Shown here in pieces: positions 25,601 through 35,867 of a stretch of DNA of 64,000 nt. The stretch covers positions 285,461 to 349,460 of the forward strand of contig NMRA01000226.1 of assembly GCA_002633005.1 (NCBI GenBank), given 5' to 3'. The notes under the pieces are model-generated. The model did no database searches and had not been told where the DNA came from. It was given only the letters and a program-made list of their open reading frames with translations. Every line of letters starts with the position of its first letter. The first letter of the stretch is position 1. A program made the translations under genes and the position numbers. The stretch comes from Phoronis australis (lineage: Eukaryota > Phoronida > Phoronidae).

Positions 25601-25898
25601 ATTCCAGGATGCACCGTGGCACCAGAGGGCGCTGCTTTCAAAATGTCGGATCTGCATATCGGCTATTTGTACAGACTTCGCTTTTCTTGCTTAATTAGAA
25701 CGCAACCTGTTGCATAAACTCTGAAATAACATTTCTATTTATATTATGTGCGTTTGATTTCAGAATCACGCTAAGAAGGGTGGAGAACACACTTCAGATG
25801 ATGGGCAATATAAGTTGGGATTGTTACACAAGTCTGTTATCGTGTGTGGACAAAACGACGACAACCTATGTCTCGTAGACCCCAATATCAAGTGTTAG
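16521..25898 (+). CDS. TP53I13: TP53I13-like / DUF3105-domain secreted protein, copy B (complete, 8 exons)
   Basis: Exons are 16521-16628, 17702-17779, 18842-18877, 19193-19248, 21423-21501, 22300-22428, 24039-24116 and 25764-25898: 699 bases, 232 residues and TAG. All introns are GT-AG. Residues 1-16 ([16 protein letters not shown]) form a signal peptide. The start is the first ATG in the open frame after an upstream stop. N38-L-T is a glycosylation sequon. The core runs from PLHKCM (75-80) through SGAHRPI...[12 protein letters not shown] and HSLEHG (116-121) to LYHPC (126-130), RHVITPS and PLALVSWGC (163-171). Cysteines are spread through the whole chain, fitting a disulfide-bonded extracellular protein. 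Human TP53I13 is longer and has a C-terminal membrane span; this protein stops before any such segment. Copy A lies upstream and pseudogene C downstream, all head to tail. Function unknown; family call confident. Confidence 0.92.
17702..17779 (+). CDS. TP53I13: copy B exon 2
   Basis: 26 codons starting [20 protein letters not shown]. Acceptor 'tttacag', donor 'gtagtt'. The protein sequence equals copy A's exon 2. Confidence 0.92.
17964..18179 (+). pseudogene. THAP-domain fragment in intron 2 of copy B
   Basis: The frame from the ATG at 17964 reads [14 protein letters not shown], with a TGA at 18012, then [15 protein letters not shown] and [16 protein letters not shown], stopping at 18177. 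The spacing C-x4-C, F-H-x-I-P and W-L-x-x-I-x-R is that of a THAP zinc-finger domain. The final C-x2-H part is not intact. A diverged copy lies at 28385-28590, upstream of copy C. THAP domains occur in host proteins and in P-element-like transposases; there is no linked transposase here. Confidence 0.6.
18842..18877 (+). CDS. TP53I13: copy B exon 3 (36-base microexon)
   Basis: [12 protein letters not shown], phase 0 at both ends. Acceptor 'attacag', donor 'gtaagt'. Confidence 0.82.
19026..19049. repeat. (TA)n microsatellite
   Basis: Uninterrupted TA dinucleotides in intron 3 of copy B. Confidence 0.95.
19193..19248 (+). CDS. TP53I13: copy B exon 4
   Basis: [18 protein letters not shown] plus two bases of a split Ser codon. 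Acceptor 'ttttcag', donor 'gtgcgt'. Confidence 0.9.
21423..21501 (+). CDS. TP53I13: copy B exon 5
   Basis: Completes Ser, then [15 protein letters not shown] and [11 protein letters not shown]. Acceptor 'attctag', donor 'gtaaac'. Confidence 0.9.
21600..21671. mobile_element. 72-base MITE ('catgggcg' family) in intron 5 of copy B
   Basis: The ends 'catgggcg' and 'cgcccata' are inverted, with direct repeats 'cacct' at 21595-21599 and 21672-21676. The matching intron of copy C reads 'tgaacacctgttgcatag' near 32596 with no insert, so C shows the empty site. The interior has 'agcactgaaaaaagta' and a poly-C run, as in the larger relative at 24856. Confidence 0.85.
22300..22428 (+). CDS. TP53I13: copy B exon 6
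   Basis: 43 codons starting [18 protein letters not shown] and ending RRLSPEK. Acceptor 'gtttcag', donor 'gtaacg'. Confidence 0.92.
24039..24116 (+). CDS. TP53I13: copy B exon 7
   Basis: 26 codons starting [17 protein letters not shown] and ending QSFIV. Acceptor 'gttgcag', donor 'gtaagt'. Confidence 0.9.
24856..24998. mobile_element. dimeric MITE of the 'catgggcg' family in intron 7 of copy B
   Basis: Ends 'catgggcg' and 'cgcccatg', flanked by the direct repeat 'agaag' (24851-24855 and 24999-25003). The interior contains two similar units, each with a poly-C run followed by 'acttttttcagtgct', so it looks like a head-to-tail dimer. Confidence 0.8.
25764..25898 (+). CDS. TP53I13: copy B exon 8 (terminal)
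   Basis: 44 codons and [22 protein letters not shown], then a tail with CGQNDDNLC and a C-terminal KC. Acceptor 'gatttcag'. Confidence 0.9.
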   Translation, partial: NHAKKGGEHTSDDGQYKLGLLHKSVIVCGQNDDNLCLVDPNIKC

Positions 25899-25909
25899 GC
25901 CTATAAGTA

Positions 25910-25915
25910 AATAAA
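25910..25915 (+). terminator. poly(A) signal AATAAA, copy B
   Basis: AATAAA begins 12 bases after the stop codon, and a T/G-rich tract ('tgtgttcatttgtattg') follows. Confidence 0.7.
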
Positions 25916-27689
25916 CTCCACGGTTTCAATGTGTTCATTTGTATTGTAATATTTTCAAAGATAGCCTAATAGTTAATACATAGTCAATGCGTGATCGTTT
26001 GGTGTACCTTTCCGGAAATAAATGGAATGCAAGGACAACGATACGCACAACGGTGTTGCCGTGGTGTCGGGCAAATTCTCGATATAAGTGAATGTCTGAA
26101 TTAGCAGAGTGTCGTCGCTACCAAGGATCCAATTTTATTATTGTAGAATTTTACAGATAATAATTATCAACACAATCTGGCAAGAAGATATATGTTCAAA
26201 TCCTTTTAATCTATGAACACAAAAATAAAGTCCATAAGCTTATTATCACGAGATTACTGTTTATAATCGTAAGTTTTCTCAGGGTTCGCTTACGACAGTT
26301 TTGATTTTCGACAGACGATTTCTCTGTCTAAAAGCCCTTAAAAGAAGACTTTTAAGTCTTAAAAGAAATCAAGCTGTAGCAAATGGAATAAAACATTATT
26401 TACTAGTTCAGCGCTCTTACACGTAGACTTTCCTCTCGGCCGCATGTTGGACACATTTCTTCTCTAGCAAACACTATTGAATTCTCGAGGATGTATATTC
26501 TCCTCTCGCAGACGCATATCTCCCCCTCCCGGATATAGTTCTTTTCTCATTGACCAACCATCCCGAACATTGTCCCCTGCCAGCGGTGCCACTTTCCCTC
26601 TCAACGACGAACAAACTCGTCGATCAATCTGCTGGACTATTTTTGAAGCTGTTTCATTTTTTCAATAAATTAATTGAACATCATAAAATTGAATAAAGCC
26701 AATCTTTTTCTCACTTCGTAATGTGAACTGCCATGGAATTAATTATCAACAATTAGTCATACTTTATCAGCACTGATTCATGCTCACTAGGGCATAGTGA
26801 GTTCAATAACATCTTCTGTTTAAGGTTATATAGGATCTTTTTGACAAGTCTGCGTATTTTGCAGTAGAACGCACGTAGAATTTGATTTTTGACTTTTTGC
26901 CAATTTGCCTTCAATTGGTTCACGTGACCACGTATTTTGAAGTAAAATTATGCCAAAACAGAAAAGTAGTACTTTGACAGCAAAACAACAGTATACTGAA
27001 TAACATAACAAAATTTTATTCGATTCAAATATTCACGACAGTATCTCGAAAACGATAAAAATCGTACAAGTTCTATTTTTATCGCCCCTCATGCGAAAGT
27101 GGGAAAATTCAACTACAATTCCTAAAACTGTCTTTGAGAACAATGCATAAAGTACAACTACTATGTCTTAAAGTTTCACCACTAATCATTTCTAGGTAAT
27201 TCCAAATGCCAAATTTCCGAGAGCCTTACATAACCAAAGTGGCTTTAAAATATAATGCATTCAATCAACTCAACGGTCCAAACCTGCCCCGTTGGTTACT
27301 AAAGACTTTAAAGTCAGGATAAAATGAGCCAAATCCCTTTAGGACATGATAAGCACAAGCATGTACATGTACCTTCTTGTTTTATTCCTAGCATTAATCA
27401 ATTACATGTACGCTAATTACTATATGGCAACCCGATCAGGAACCCCATTCTGAGCTGAAAAATAATTAGGTGACGCTCGTTGTAATCGACAAAAATGACG
27501 TCATTTTGTGAGACGAGAAGCCCAACGAGACGTTACACATTTTATGGAGCGAGTGGCCCACACACAACATGACAGAAGGCCAACTGGCGATTTTTTGCTC
27601 TTGGATCCGAATATTCAAATACCTCGTGATGGACGGACGTTACGAACACAGAGAGAGCATCAGAGAGAGCCATAGCGACTTCCAAAGAC
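25916..27689. other. intergenic region after copy B
   Basis: AT-rich sequence with short unsupported frames. There is a small hairpin ('aagactt'/'aagtctt') near 26347. No gene recognised. Confidence 0.6.
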
Positions 27690-28384
27690 CATTCCCACAG
27701 CGAACTCCAAAATATTACCCATACTGATTTTCGTGACCGATGGTGCCACCCCCGGGAATGCCTAACGAACATTTATCCTGAACAAGACTGGTGTAAGGGC
27801 CGGCCACGGGTAATCTGTAAATGGGTTTGATATCGTGAGTACCGCGTCGTGCAACTCTTCGCTTGCCTCCGTAGGATGGATTGTGATAATGTGGTTCTAT
27901 ACTGACGCAGCAGTTTTGTCTAAATATGATCATAAACACTTGTTAGAGTTTCTATCGTTGTGAAATGCTAGCACGAGACTTCCGCCATAATAGATTTGTG
28001 CTTGTGGGACCACCGCAGCAGTTACTACGGTGGGCGTGGCCTTACTGCGTTTGTGGGAACTATCAATTGCACACAAGCGACAACGCATGCCTAATATGTG
28101 GCCTTTTCACGTGCAATATTTATCCATTCAAGGATCATTTTAAAAAGTGGCTATGGGTCAAGTGATCCCCAGAGACTATGTGGTTCAATTCAGTGCTGAC
28201 TTTTTAATGAAATACAGTAGTCTCGCCATAATGAAATTCACTCTTCCTCCAGACGGCGATCAGGTCTTTGTTGGACAAGCGTTTGTCGCCACCTATAGAT
28301 CCCATATAGTGCAGACGGATTGTTTCAACCTACTGGTATAAACAGCGTTTTAACACATTTCCTGCTACTATAAAGCCGCAAATT

Positions 28385-28590
28385 TACACTCCTGATCGGT
28401 GGGATGTACTAATGTGTTACGAAAATGGCAAACCTTTTGAAATATCGATGGATGAACAAAGACTTGGTGTTCCATACATTTCCCACTGCAAAGACGTATC
28501 CCCTGACAAAGCCACTGGCTGTGGCTGATAAAGTGGGAGAATGTCGATCACAGTCGTGGCGTCAACTGAAAAAACTAATACAAATTAGTG
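28385..28590 (+). pseudogene. second THAP-domain fossil, upstream of copy C
   Basis: Diverged copy of 17964-18179, aligned through 'atggatgaacaaagac', 'agttccatac'-like and 'gtggctgataaa' words. Residual frames include GCTN and WLWLIKWEN, but the reading is broken by several stops and shifts. Confidence 0.5.
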
Positions 28591-29464
28591 AATTTAAACT
28601 AATCAAATACTGGGAGGGGCTGGCATTGAACTTCATTCCTCTGTTTTTAAATGAATGAACCACAATGTATTAACTGAATTTCTGTCCACCAAATCTCAGT
28701 CAGAATCAAACCCAAAGTCATTTATGTGGTCTCATTACTTTAGAGAGCGCCAAATAGTCCCCTATCTACGGAAACCAAAGGTCGCGTTTACTTCCTCTAC
28801 CCTTTTCCAATTCTATTTGTAGCAGCATCTATCATGTGTGGAGTTGTCAGGTTTCGAGTGTAGCAATAGCTTTAATTGCTTTTCAATTTAGTCAAGCAAA
28901 AATACACAATTGCGTGGGACCTGCATTTAATGTATACAATATGCAGAGCATTTGGTCTCCAACAATTTGCAGCGTTGGTAAACGCGGGTGCGTCACAGAC
29001 AATAGCGAAGACGGCAACAAGGGGGAGTTTGCATTAGATTGAGCCCCCCAACCTCCGTATTATTTTTTAGTTTCCTTAGTACCTAGTATGCTGGACCCCA
29101 TGTTACTGACATTGAGTTTGTTGTGAGATATTGTCGAAATTGTTTTAGGATATGAATGTGATGTATATCATTTCCGTGGCAAGACAAAAAGACGTGATTA
29201 CTAGTATAATTTTGATGAGGGTTAAACAATATGATGTGTCAATAAAGTTTGTTGATGCGGTACGCTTTCCTGAAAGTAGCCCTGATGCATGAGTTGAAAT
29301 TAAATGTACATGTCAAGTGCAATACAATGAGTGATTGTCGTCAAATGCAGGTTACTTTAATCAACGATTTTGTGTTATTAAGTAAAAACCCAGAAAAACA
29401 CCACTAAAGCAGATTGGCTCCTCGCGTGAGTTCATCGCCATGTCTTACCGGAACGCTGGTTTTC

Positions 29465-29575
29465 ATGCTTGTAATGTTGTCCCTCGCGCTAGTTCTCTGC
29501 TTGGGGACCTGCGCCTTGTCTAAGGATATTCATGGAGAGGTGCCCATGGGTGTACTCAACCCACTGTGCGACTAG
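29465..29575 (+). pseudogene. copy C exon 1 with premature stop
   Basis: An extra in-frame ATG (29465) precedes the one matching copy B (29474). [20 protein letters not shown] is followed by [13 protein letters not shown] and TAG. Confidence 0.88.
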
Positions 29576-30774
29576 ACAAAAAAACGTTTACTTGGTCTAG
29601 GCTGTTTGCCGGTCCAAAATTCATTCACCGTGATTTTCTCAGGAACAAAAATCCAAAAACGTCCCAAATAACTCAAGAAAAAGGTTTGTCTGAAACTGAA
29701 GTACAGGTGTGTTCATTTGGCACACTTCTCAAAAAGAAATTCCCACTTTCTTTGTTTTACCCTTAATTTGAACACAGAAAGAAACAATCTCATTTTATAA
29801 ACTGTGTTATAGGCAATTTTCAATGCTGTGGTGTATCACCAGCAACAATTGCTTGTAATGTGAACATCTAACAGCTAAAAATATTGTGAAAATAAATACA
29901 TACTTTGCTAAAAATTACCGACTCATCCAAATGAAAAATGACGAATTCTTGAACCTTGCATCGAGTAATTCAATTGGAATTAAATGGAGATTTCCTTCAA
30001 TTTTTCAGATATACCGAAATCGAGTCTTATAATTGTCGTGGTGATTCACAAGCCGTCATTAGTTTAGTATCCGTCTAAAATCATTTACATAACGGTAGCC
30101 ATTTTTTCGATTTTCTGTTGTAACCCAATTTGGCTCCATGCATGAGAATAATTTAAATAAAGACTGTACTAAGGTGACATCACCAAGTACGTAAATTTCC
30201 TTGAATAATGTGGACACGCCTCTCTTAAAGAGGTATGGAACGCAAAAATTCGAAAAAATATATTTAAATAGAACGTGGCGAATTCACCTTTTGGAATGAT
30301 AATGTGAGAGTTAAACGCTTTAAATATTGTAAAAATTTCAGAAAATATCGTCAAAAGATTCAAAGTTTTTGAAACACAGACGAAATAAGAACTTGTCCAT
30401 CCCAAAGCAGTTTTCAAATTCTCTGCCCCTAATAATATGTCTGCGCGCATGCAATCAAAGAAGTCGGTCTGGCTGCTGCTTGAAATCGCCATTGTTTCGT
30501 TAACATCAAAGGTCACTTCTTCCATATAAGGGAAATGTGCTACGCCTATGTCTTGCCATACCAAATAAGGAGAAGTGCATTGTCATGTGATTGATTAGTA
30601 GTAGAGTAGTACATGTTTTCAGTAGTTATCCCCCTTATCTAGAGCCCTCGTTGATTTTGTAGAATTATCAGTTTTTTATGATGCAGTGCAGCTATTTTGT
30701 GACCGCATTACTCGAAGTCTTTTGTTTACTAACTGAACGCTACCATCAAAGTTTTGAGAACTCCCCTTGGATAC

Positions 30775-30925
30775 AGGGGCGGATCCAGGATTTTGATTTG
30801 GGGGGGCAGGGCAGAGTATTAGCCAGGATTTTGCCCATCAGACATTTGCAGCCCCGAACAGCCAAATGGAACCCGAGAGAATTTTAGGGAGGGGACATGG
30901 CCCTCTTGACCCCCTCTAACTCACT
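30775..30925 (+). mobile_element. truncated 'cagtggcgga'-family MITE
   Basis: Begins 'caggggcggatccagg' and has the family's poly-G run and 'ccaaatgg...gagaattttaggg' interior, as at 41497. The expected right end 'tccgccactg' is missing. Confidence 0.65.
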
Positions 30926-31414
30926 AAGGCAAGTTTCTAGTGCGTCCAGTTGGCCTCTTGAGACCATGCAACATCATCGATGCAAGATCACAGACTTGAC
31001 CGTAGTCCACACTGCGCATAGATCGCTACCACGTTCTGTAGTGTTTAGTCTGAGGGAACCAACCGGTCACAGAGTGTTTCTTGAGTAAGCTTGCAATATC
31101 AAGACTAACAAGCCTATCATGAATCGAGATCAAGGATTGCAGCTTCCACCTATCTACGACGTCATACTACTTCCGGAGAACAGAACGGCGGGAAACCTGG
31201 AGGTCCCGTCATCAGTCGTTGACAAAGGCCATAGAGTGCAGTCCGAAACGTACGAACTCTTAAACTCTTTAGTCTCTGAGTAAGTTGATTTTATTTATAC
31301 CGGAATCATATTGCCTAAGGAAAAATACAATAGTTGACCATCTTAAGCCATTATAATTAATTTTCGTTGAATAGACAAGCTAATTGACCTTAGCGACTTT
31401 TTCCTAAATTCTAG

Positions 31415-31487
31415 TGGGGCCCATCGACCCATTCGGCCTGTCTACGGAGAGTATCTTCCACCTCAGAGATGGTTACATTCCCTAGAG
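31415..31487 (+). pseudogene. copy C exon 5 with 6-base deletion
   Basis: [20 protein letters not shown], then HSLE. In-frame loss of two codons; both splice sites are retained. Confidence 0.88.
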
Positions 31488-33129
31488 GTAAGTTTGTTCA
31501 GGAACAAGTCGATGAGACAGTGTGGCCTGTACCTTCCCACTTATAATGGTTGACTTGCAGGTGATATATCGAAGGCAATTCTGGCATCATGCAAGTTTGT
31601 TCTCATATTCCTCGATGTCAAGCAAAAAAATTCTCTCCTGAGTTTGTCTGCATCTCGATCACGATAATTGAAACAGTTTTACTACTGCGCGTTGTTAACA
31701 GATGAGCTTTTTCTGCAAGCTTTTGCAAAGACAGACTCGCTTGAGCAAGATTCCCATATCTTTTGCAGAGCTAGAAAAAATGGGGTTGCGTTCAAATATT
31801 TTTAGAAATCTGAAATACGTATTAGAACACGTTTTGATGCAATATCGACGTTATGCGCCACCAAAACCACGGATGCTTACTAGAGCGGTATCTGAAAAAT
31901 GGAGTTAACTTGCATGTATCTCTCCGAAGTTATCGTACATGTACGTAATCTGTCATGAAATAGTTGTTCTCAGTAAAGACTTAACACGTACGATCGAATT
32001 TAGCTGCAGCATTAAGGAAAGTACCGGGATTTCTCACACCAGTCACGACTTTTTAAAGAGATATGGGCCATACTATGGCTGACAATGTCAATACAAAGGT
32101 TGATCTACAGTAATTTGCTGGAGGAAAATTCAAGTTCTGTGCAGCACGCCTCGGTGACTCGATTATCCCAGGGCCGGTTTTCGGGACTATAGATACAAGA
32201 ACGCACCAGAAATTCATTGAACTGTAATAAATAGGCAAAGCACAAGCAGTTAGGTTAGCCAGATGAGATCCATGATACATGAATGCTGTTCAAGCTACAT
32301 TTTGGCATTCGAACGTCAATTTGCAGGTAAGGGCTTTCTGATGGATAAAAATGGGCAAACATCCACATGTTTTGTGTAACTTTGAAATATGCTGAGGATA
32401 GCTCATTTCATTGGTTGCAGTGTAGGGCTTTAGATATAAGTTTAGAAATACACGCTTTTCTTCAGAAAGTAAATATTAGTGATCCGATACATGAAACGTG
32501 TGTTATCGTAAACAGTTTTGCGATTGTTATCTAAATGAAGAAAGTGAACTGCGAACTGAAAAGTACACTATTCATAACGTAGAGACAATTTTATTTTGAA
32601 CACCTGTTGCATAGTTGTATGGTCACCATTCGAGTCGAAAAAACGATCTGGATGTAACGCCATCTTTCCAGAAGTGTTTGGGTCTGCGCCAGAACGCAAG
32701 GCTGAAATGCTCGCTGCAACACAAAAACGTTCCGACAGTTTTTATTCGAAAGGGAAACGTAACAATCAAAAGCAACTGAAAGCGTTTTTTGTTTTATTTA
32801 GTCCAATGAGAAATTTCGGGTATCGCAAAAACCCATGAAACTTCACATGTTTTTTGGTTAGTGGAACACGAAAGTAGGACAATGTCGTGTAGGAAATTAT
32901 AACACAGTACAAGATAACATGTCAAAAAGCGGGACATTTTTATTATGTGGCGGGATGGCGGTAAAAAGTCAAAAAGTGGTGACCGTTTTGCTAAACTAAG
33001 GCATTCGAACGTTGTGTCGAAACACTCGGCTTCGCTCGTGAATTTCAGAGGTCTTGCAAGATATTGTTTTTCTTGCAAAAAACCAGGTTTACGGAACATT
33101 TTCCAGGCTACCCTTGATCCTTTAAACAG

Positions 33130-34097
33130 CAGTGGCGGATCTAGGATATCACAAGGGGGGCCCAACATTTTGTCCGGCTGTAAGAATTTGCGCAAACTGA
33201 ACCACGATTGTAGATGCGCATAGCACCGAATGGGGGGAGGTCGGGAGGGGAGTTTGCCCCCTCCCGCCCAGGAAATTTTTCTGTTTTTACCTCTAAGAAT
33301 AAAGCATTTTCCTTGATTCCTGAAGTATTATTCAAGAAAAAAGGCAAAAAAACGAAGAACGTGTCAAACAGGAAAAACTGCAAGTATCAAAGACTCGAAC
33401 TCACGACCTGGCGATTAGGGTGCGCATGCGTTACCACTACATTTTCATACTAAGAGACCTACTTGTTTATGGCGAAACCTACTTCTTTTTGTTATGCTTA
33501 TTACACGTTTTTCATTTTGTGCCATCAATTCTTAACAAATTTGTCGTATTTAAAATAGTCTTCAAATGCCAAAAAGACCAAATCCGTTTTTCGTGTTGGC
33601 AATAATGACGGGATTGCTTTGGAAATCGTCTTAAGATAAGGTTTGGCAAAGAGAGTATTGCGAGTTTCTGAGTGATTCACTAAGGCTTCGATTAAAATCC
33701 ACATCTTACCAGCAGCTTCTGTTTTTTCATCGTCACTCAGGTTCCATTTTCTTAAAAAATGAAGTACATTTTCTTCATTGCACAGTGGAGCAGACGACGG
33801 AAACGGAGTCGTAGCGCGTAGCGCTACTGCCGGTCGCCTGGGATATCGGGGGAGAGCCTATACTTAGCCATGATAGTTCCGTTACGAATGCGCCGTGTTC
33901 CGAATTTGACACTTGAAATTGGATTTGAGCCCCCCCCCCAACACTAAAACTGCACACTTTTAAATCTTTTTTCATCCGTATAATTTTAATTACCGATGTT
34001 AATTAATAAACTCTACATTTCCCCTGCGCTCTTACTGTTTTATTTTTTTTTGCGGCAGCCAAGGGGGGGGGGCCCGGGCCCCCTAAATCTGCCTATG
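33130..34097. mobile_element. 968-base element of the 'cagtggcgga' family, in pseudogene C
   Basis: Starts 'cagtggcggatctag' and ends with the diverged inverted copy 'ctaaatctgcctatg'. The direct repeat 'aacag' flanks it (33125-33129, 34098-34102). Copy B at the same place (near 22220) reads 'ctttaaacagcatccaatg' without an insert, so its boundaries are directly confirmed. The interior has poly-G/poly-C ends and a tRNA-like sequence on the - strand. Confidence 0.88.
33383..33455 (-). repeat. tRNA-like / SINE-like segment inside the 968-base element
   Basis: On the - strand it has an A-box-like 'tagtggtaacgcatgcg' and a B-box-like 'gagttcgagtct' at tRNA-like spacing. Stem pairing is poor and no good anticodon arm forms, so it is probably a tRNA-derived SINE head or decayed tRNA. 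Confidence 0.45.
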
Positions 34098-34175
34098 AAC
34101 AGCATCCAATGAACTAATGACCTATATAAGTTTCATCACCCTTCCAGTATTTTAAACTTAGTTACACCGTTTCAG

Positions 34176-34305
34176 CATTCGTGCAATAGCAATGCTGTAT
34201 CACCCGTGTGCTAATAAAGATGAAGTCCAGCAACTGAGACACTTGGTGACGGGCTGCTTGTGGCGACACGTGATCACGCCATCCAGAAGACTGTCACCGG
34301 AAAAG
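34176..34305 (+). pseudogene. copy C exon 6 with 1-base insertion
   Basis: 130 bases against 129 in A and B. 'cattcgtgcaatag' replaces 'catggtgcaatag', shifting the frame. The remainder is nearly identical to B and keeps its donor. Confidence 0.9.
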
Positions 34306-35467
34306 GTAATGTCCCATATAACACAAGTGGAGGGTATAACTCCTTACACTCGGTGGATGATTCGATATTTATTTTATAGTCAATACACATAATTAGGCCC
34401 ACTTATCTCCTATATACAAAGCTTCGCGAAAATCTGAAAATAGGCGAATACCCTTTTCGAGTCGTACCATGTTTGAAAATGAACATAGGAGCAAACCATT
34501 TGCTTTTAAAACACCTCTGCTTAATGGGCTCGTGAAATGAAATGATGGGTTGTGCGCATAACTCTCCGAGTAGTACTGTCATTTGTACAAATATCTAGTT
34601 TCGAAATAAAATAAATTTCATTTCTTTTATCTTAATCAATGTTTGAATAGACGAACTTGAAACAGGTCTCTTTTGGCGTTTGTCGGTCTCTTTGCAAAAA
34701 ACGCCAAAGCTAGTCTCATCGCTCCTGTCACCCGATTCGCTTTACAAAGAGCCTTCCGTACAGCCATGTTCTTAGAATTCGCCGATTGGTTTCAGACGAA
34801 ATTCCCTTTAATAACCTCTTTAAGATACTGTTTCAGCTTCATTTCATTATAACGCTAGTTACAGTAGTTCAGTCGAAACGTAAGCTCCAATAATGCCCAT
34901 TCAACACAACTCCAAATAGTTTCAAACTTTAATTAATTTATTTATAATTTTGTAGTATAATTTATATTTGTGGCAGTACACCACCACTTAAAATGACCTC
35001 AGTATAGTGAGTGACAGCTGGCTCATGCATTGTGGGTACTCACTCAACTTCCACCATTTATAATGAACTTTGCCTGAAACCTGCCTTCTCTTAAAAAACT
35101 TTAAAATGTTATTTAGTTAAAACAAGCATTGACAATGAAAAAGGAATCAAACAAACAAACTGGCTACACGCATTGCAATAAACCTAGATATCAAATGTTA
35201 AATTTTGTCAACAACAGATTCCTCCACTCCTCTGAAACCAATGAAAACTTTGAAATTAATCATTACTATGACTGTCATATATCATTGTATTCTTAACATC
35301 AGTTTTTTTTATTTATGTATTCGTATATAATCATTGTATATAGACTTCTTTGTATTTTTTTACCCATATCTAATGCCTCTTGGCGCTTTCTGGGTTATGT
35401 ATATTCTTTGTATTCTGAAGATTTCGTAATAAACATTAAAATAAAACTATGACTGCACCACCACTAG

Positions 35468-35489
35468 CACCACCACCACCACCACCACC
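35468..35489 (+). repeat. (CAC)n microsatellite
   Basis: Seven consecutive CAC units in an intron of pseudogene C. Confidence 0.9.
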
Positions 35490-35789
35490 TCACAACTTCC
35501 AAGAAAAGTTTCATCCCTGTATGCCACCATGCCAAACTGAACTCGATTGAGAAAACTACATGAAGCATGGCAGATACCTAAGATAATCAGTTCGATTCTA
35601 AAAGTCAAAAACTCGGAGACCTTATACAGGCTGATAGTGTTTGTACTTTAGCTTATGACTCCCGGCCGAGTGCAAAAACTGGATGAGAGCAAGTATTGTG
35701 AACACAACATGCGCAACCATTTGGTTCTAGATTCAGGTTCCCCTTCTTGACAACGTTACGCATGCGCAGTTTATTCTGTCTTGTTGCAG

Positions 35790-35867
35790 CCCCTTGCACT
35801 GGTCTCCTGGGGTTGCAGATTGGAAATGAGTCACTACGACCTTGGAGAGGCGCAAAGTTTCATAGTT
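35790..35867 (+). pseudogene. copy C exon 7
   Basis: 78 bases, intact frame: [20 protein letters not shown], then AQSFIV. Acceptor 'gttgcag', donor 'gtaagt'. Confidence 0.88.

Larger units (their letters stand above)
29465..35867 (+). pseudogene. TP53I13-like pseudogene, copy C
   Basis: Four recognisable exons: 29465-29575 (exon 1), 31415-31487 (exon 5), 34176-34305 (exon 6) and 35790-35867 (exon 7). Exon 1 reads as in B but runs into TAG at 29573 directly after PLCD, and the GT donor is lost. No match to exons 2, 3 or 4 is visible between 29576 and 31414, nor to exon 8 after 35868. Exon 5 has lost six bases (R-Y of GEYRYL). Exon 6 has one extra base directly after its first codon, throwing HGA and LYHPC out of frame. 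Exon 7 is intact (PLALVSWGC...MSHYD). A 968-base MITE sits in the intron before exon 6. These breaks cannot give a family protein. Confidence 0.9.

Noticed and set aside
30169-30564. 131-codon - strand frame near pseudogene C
   Set aside because: No recognisable domain; no paralogous support in the matching B region.
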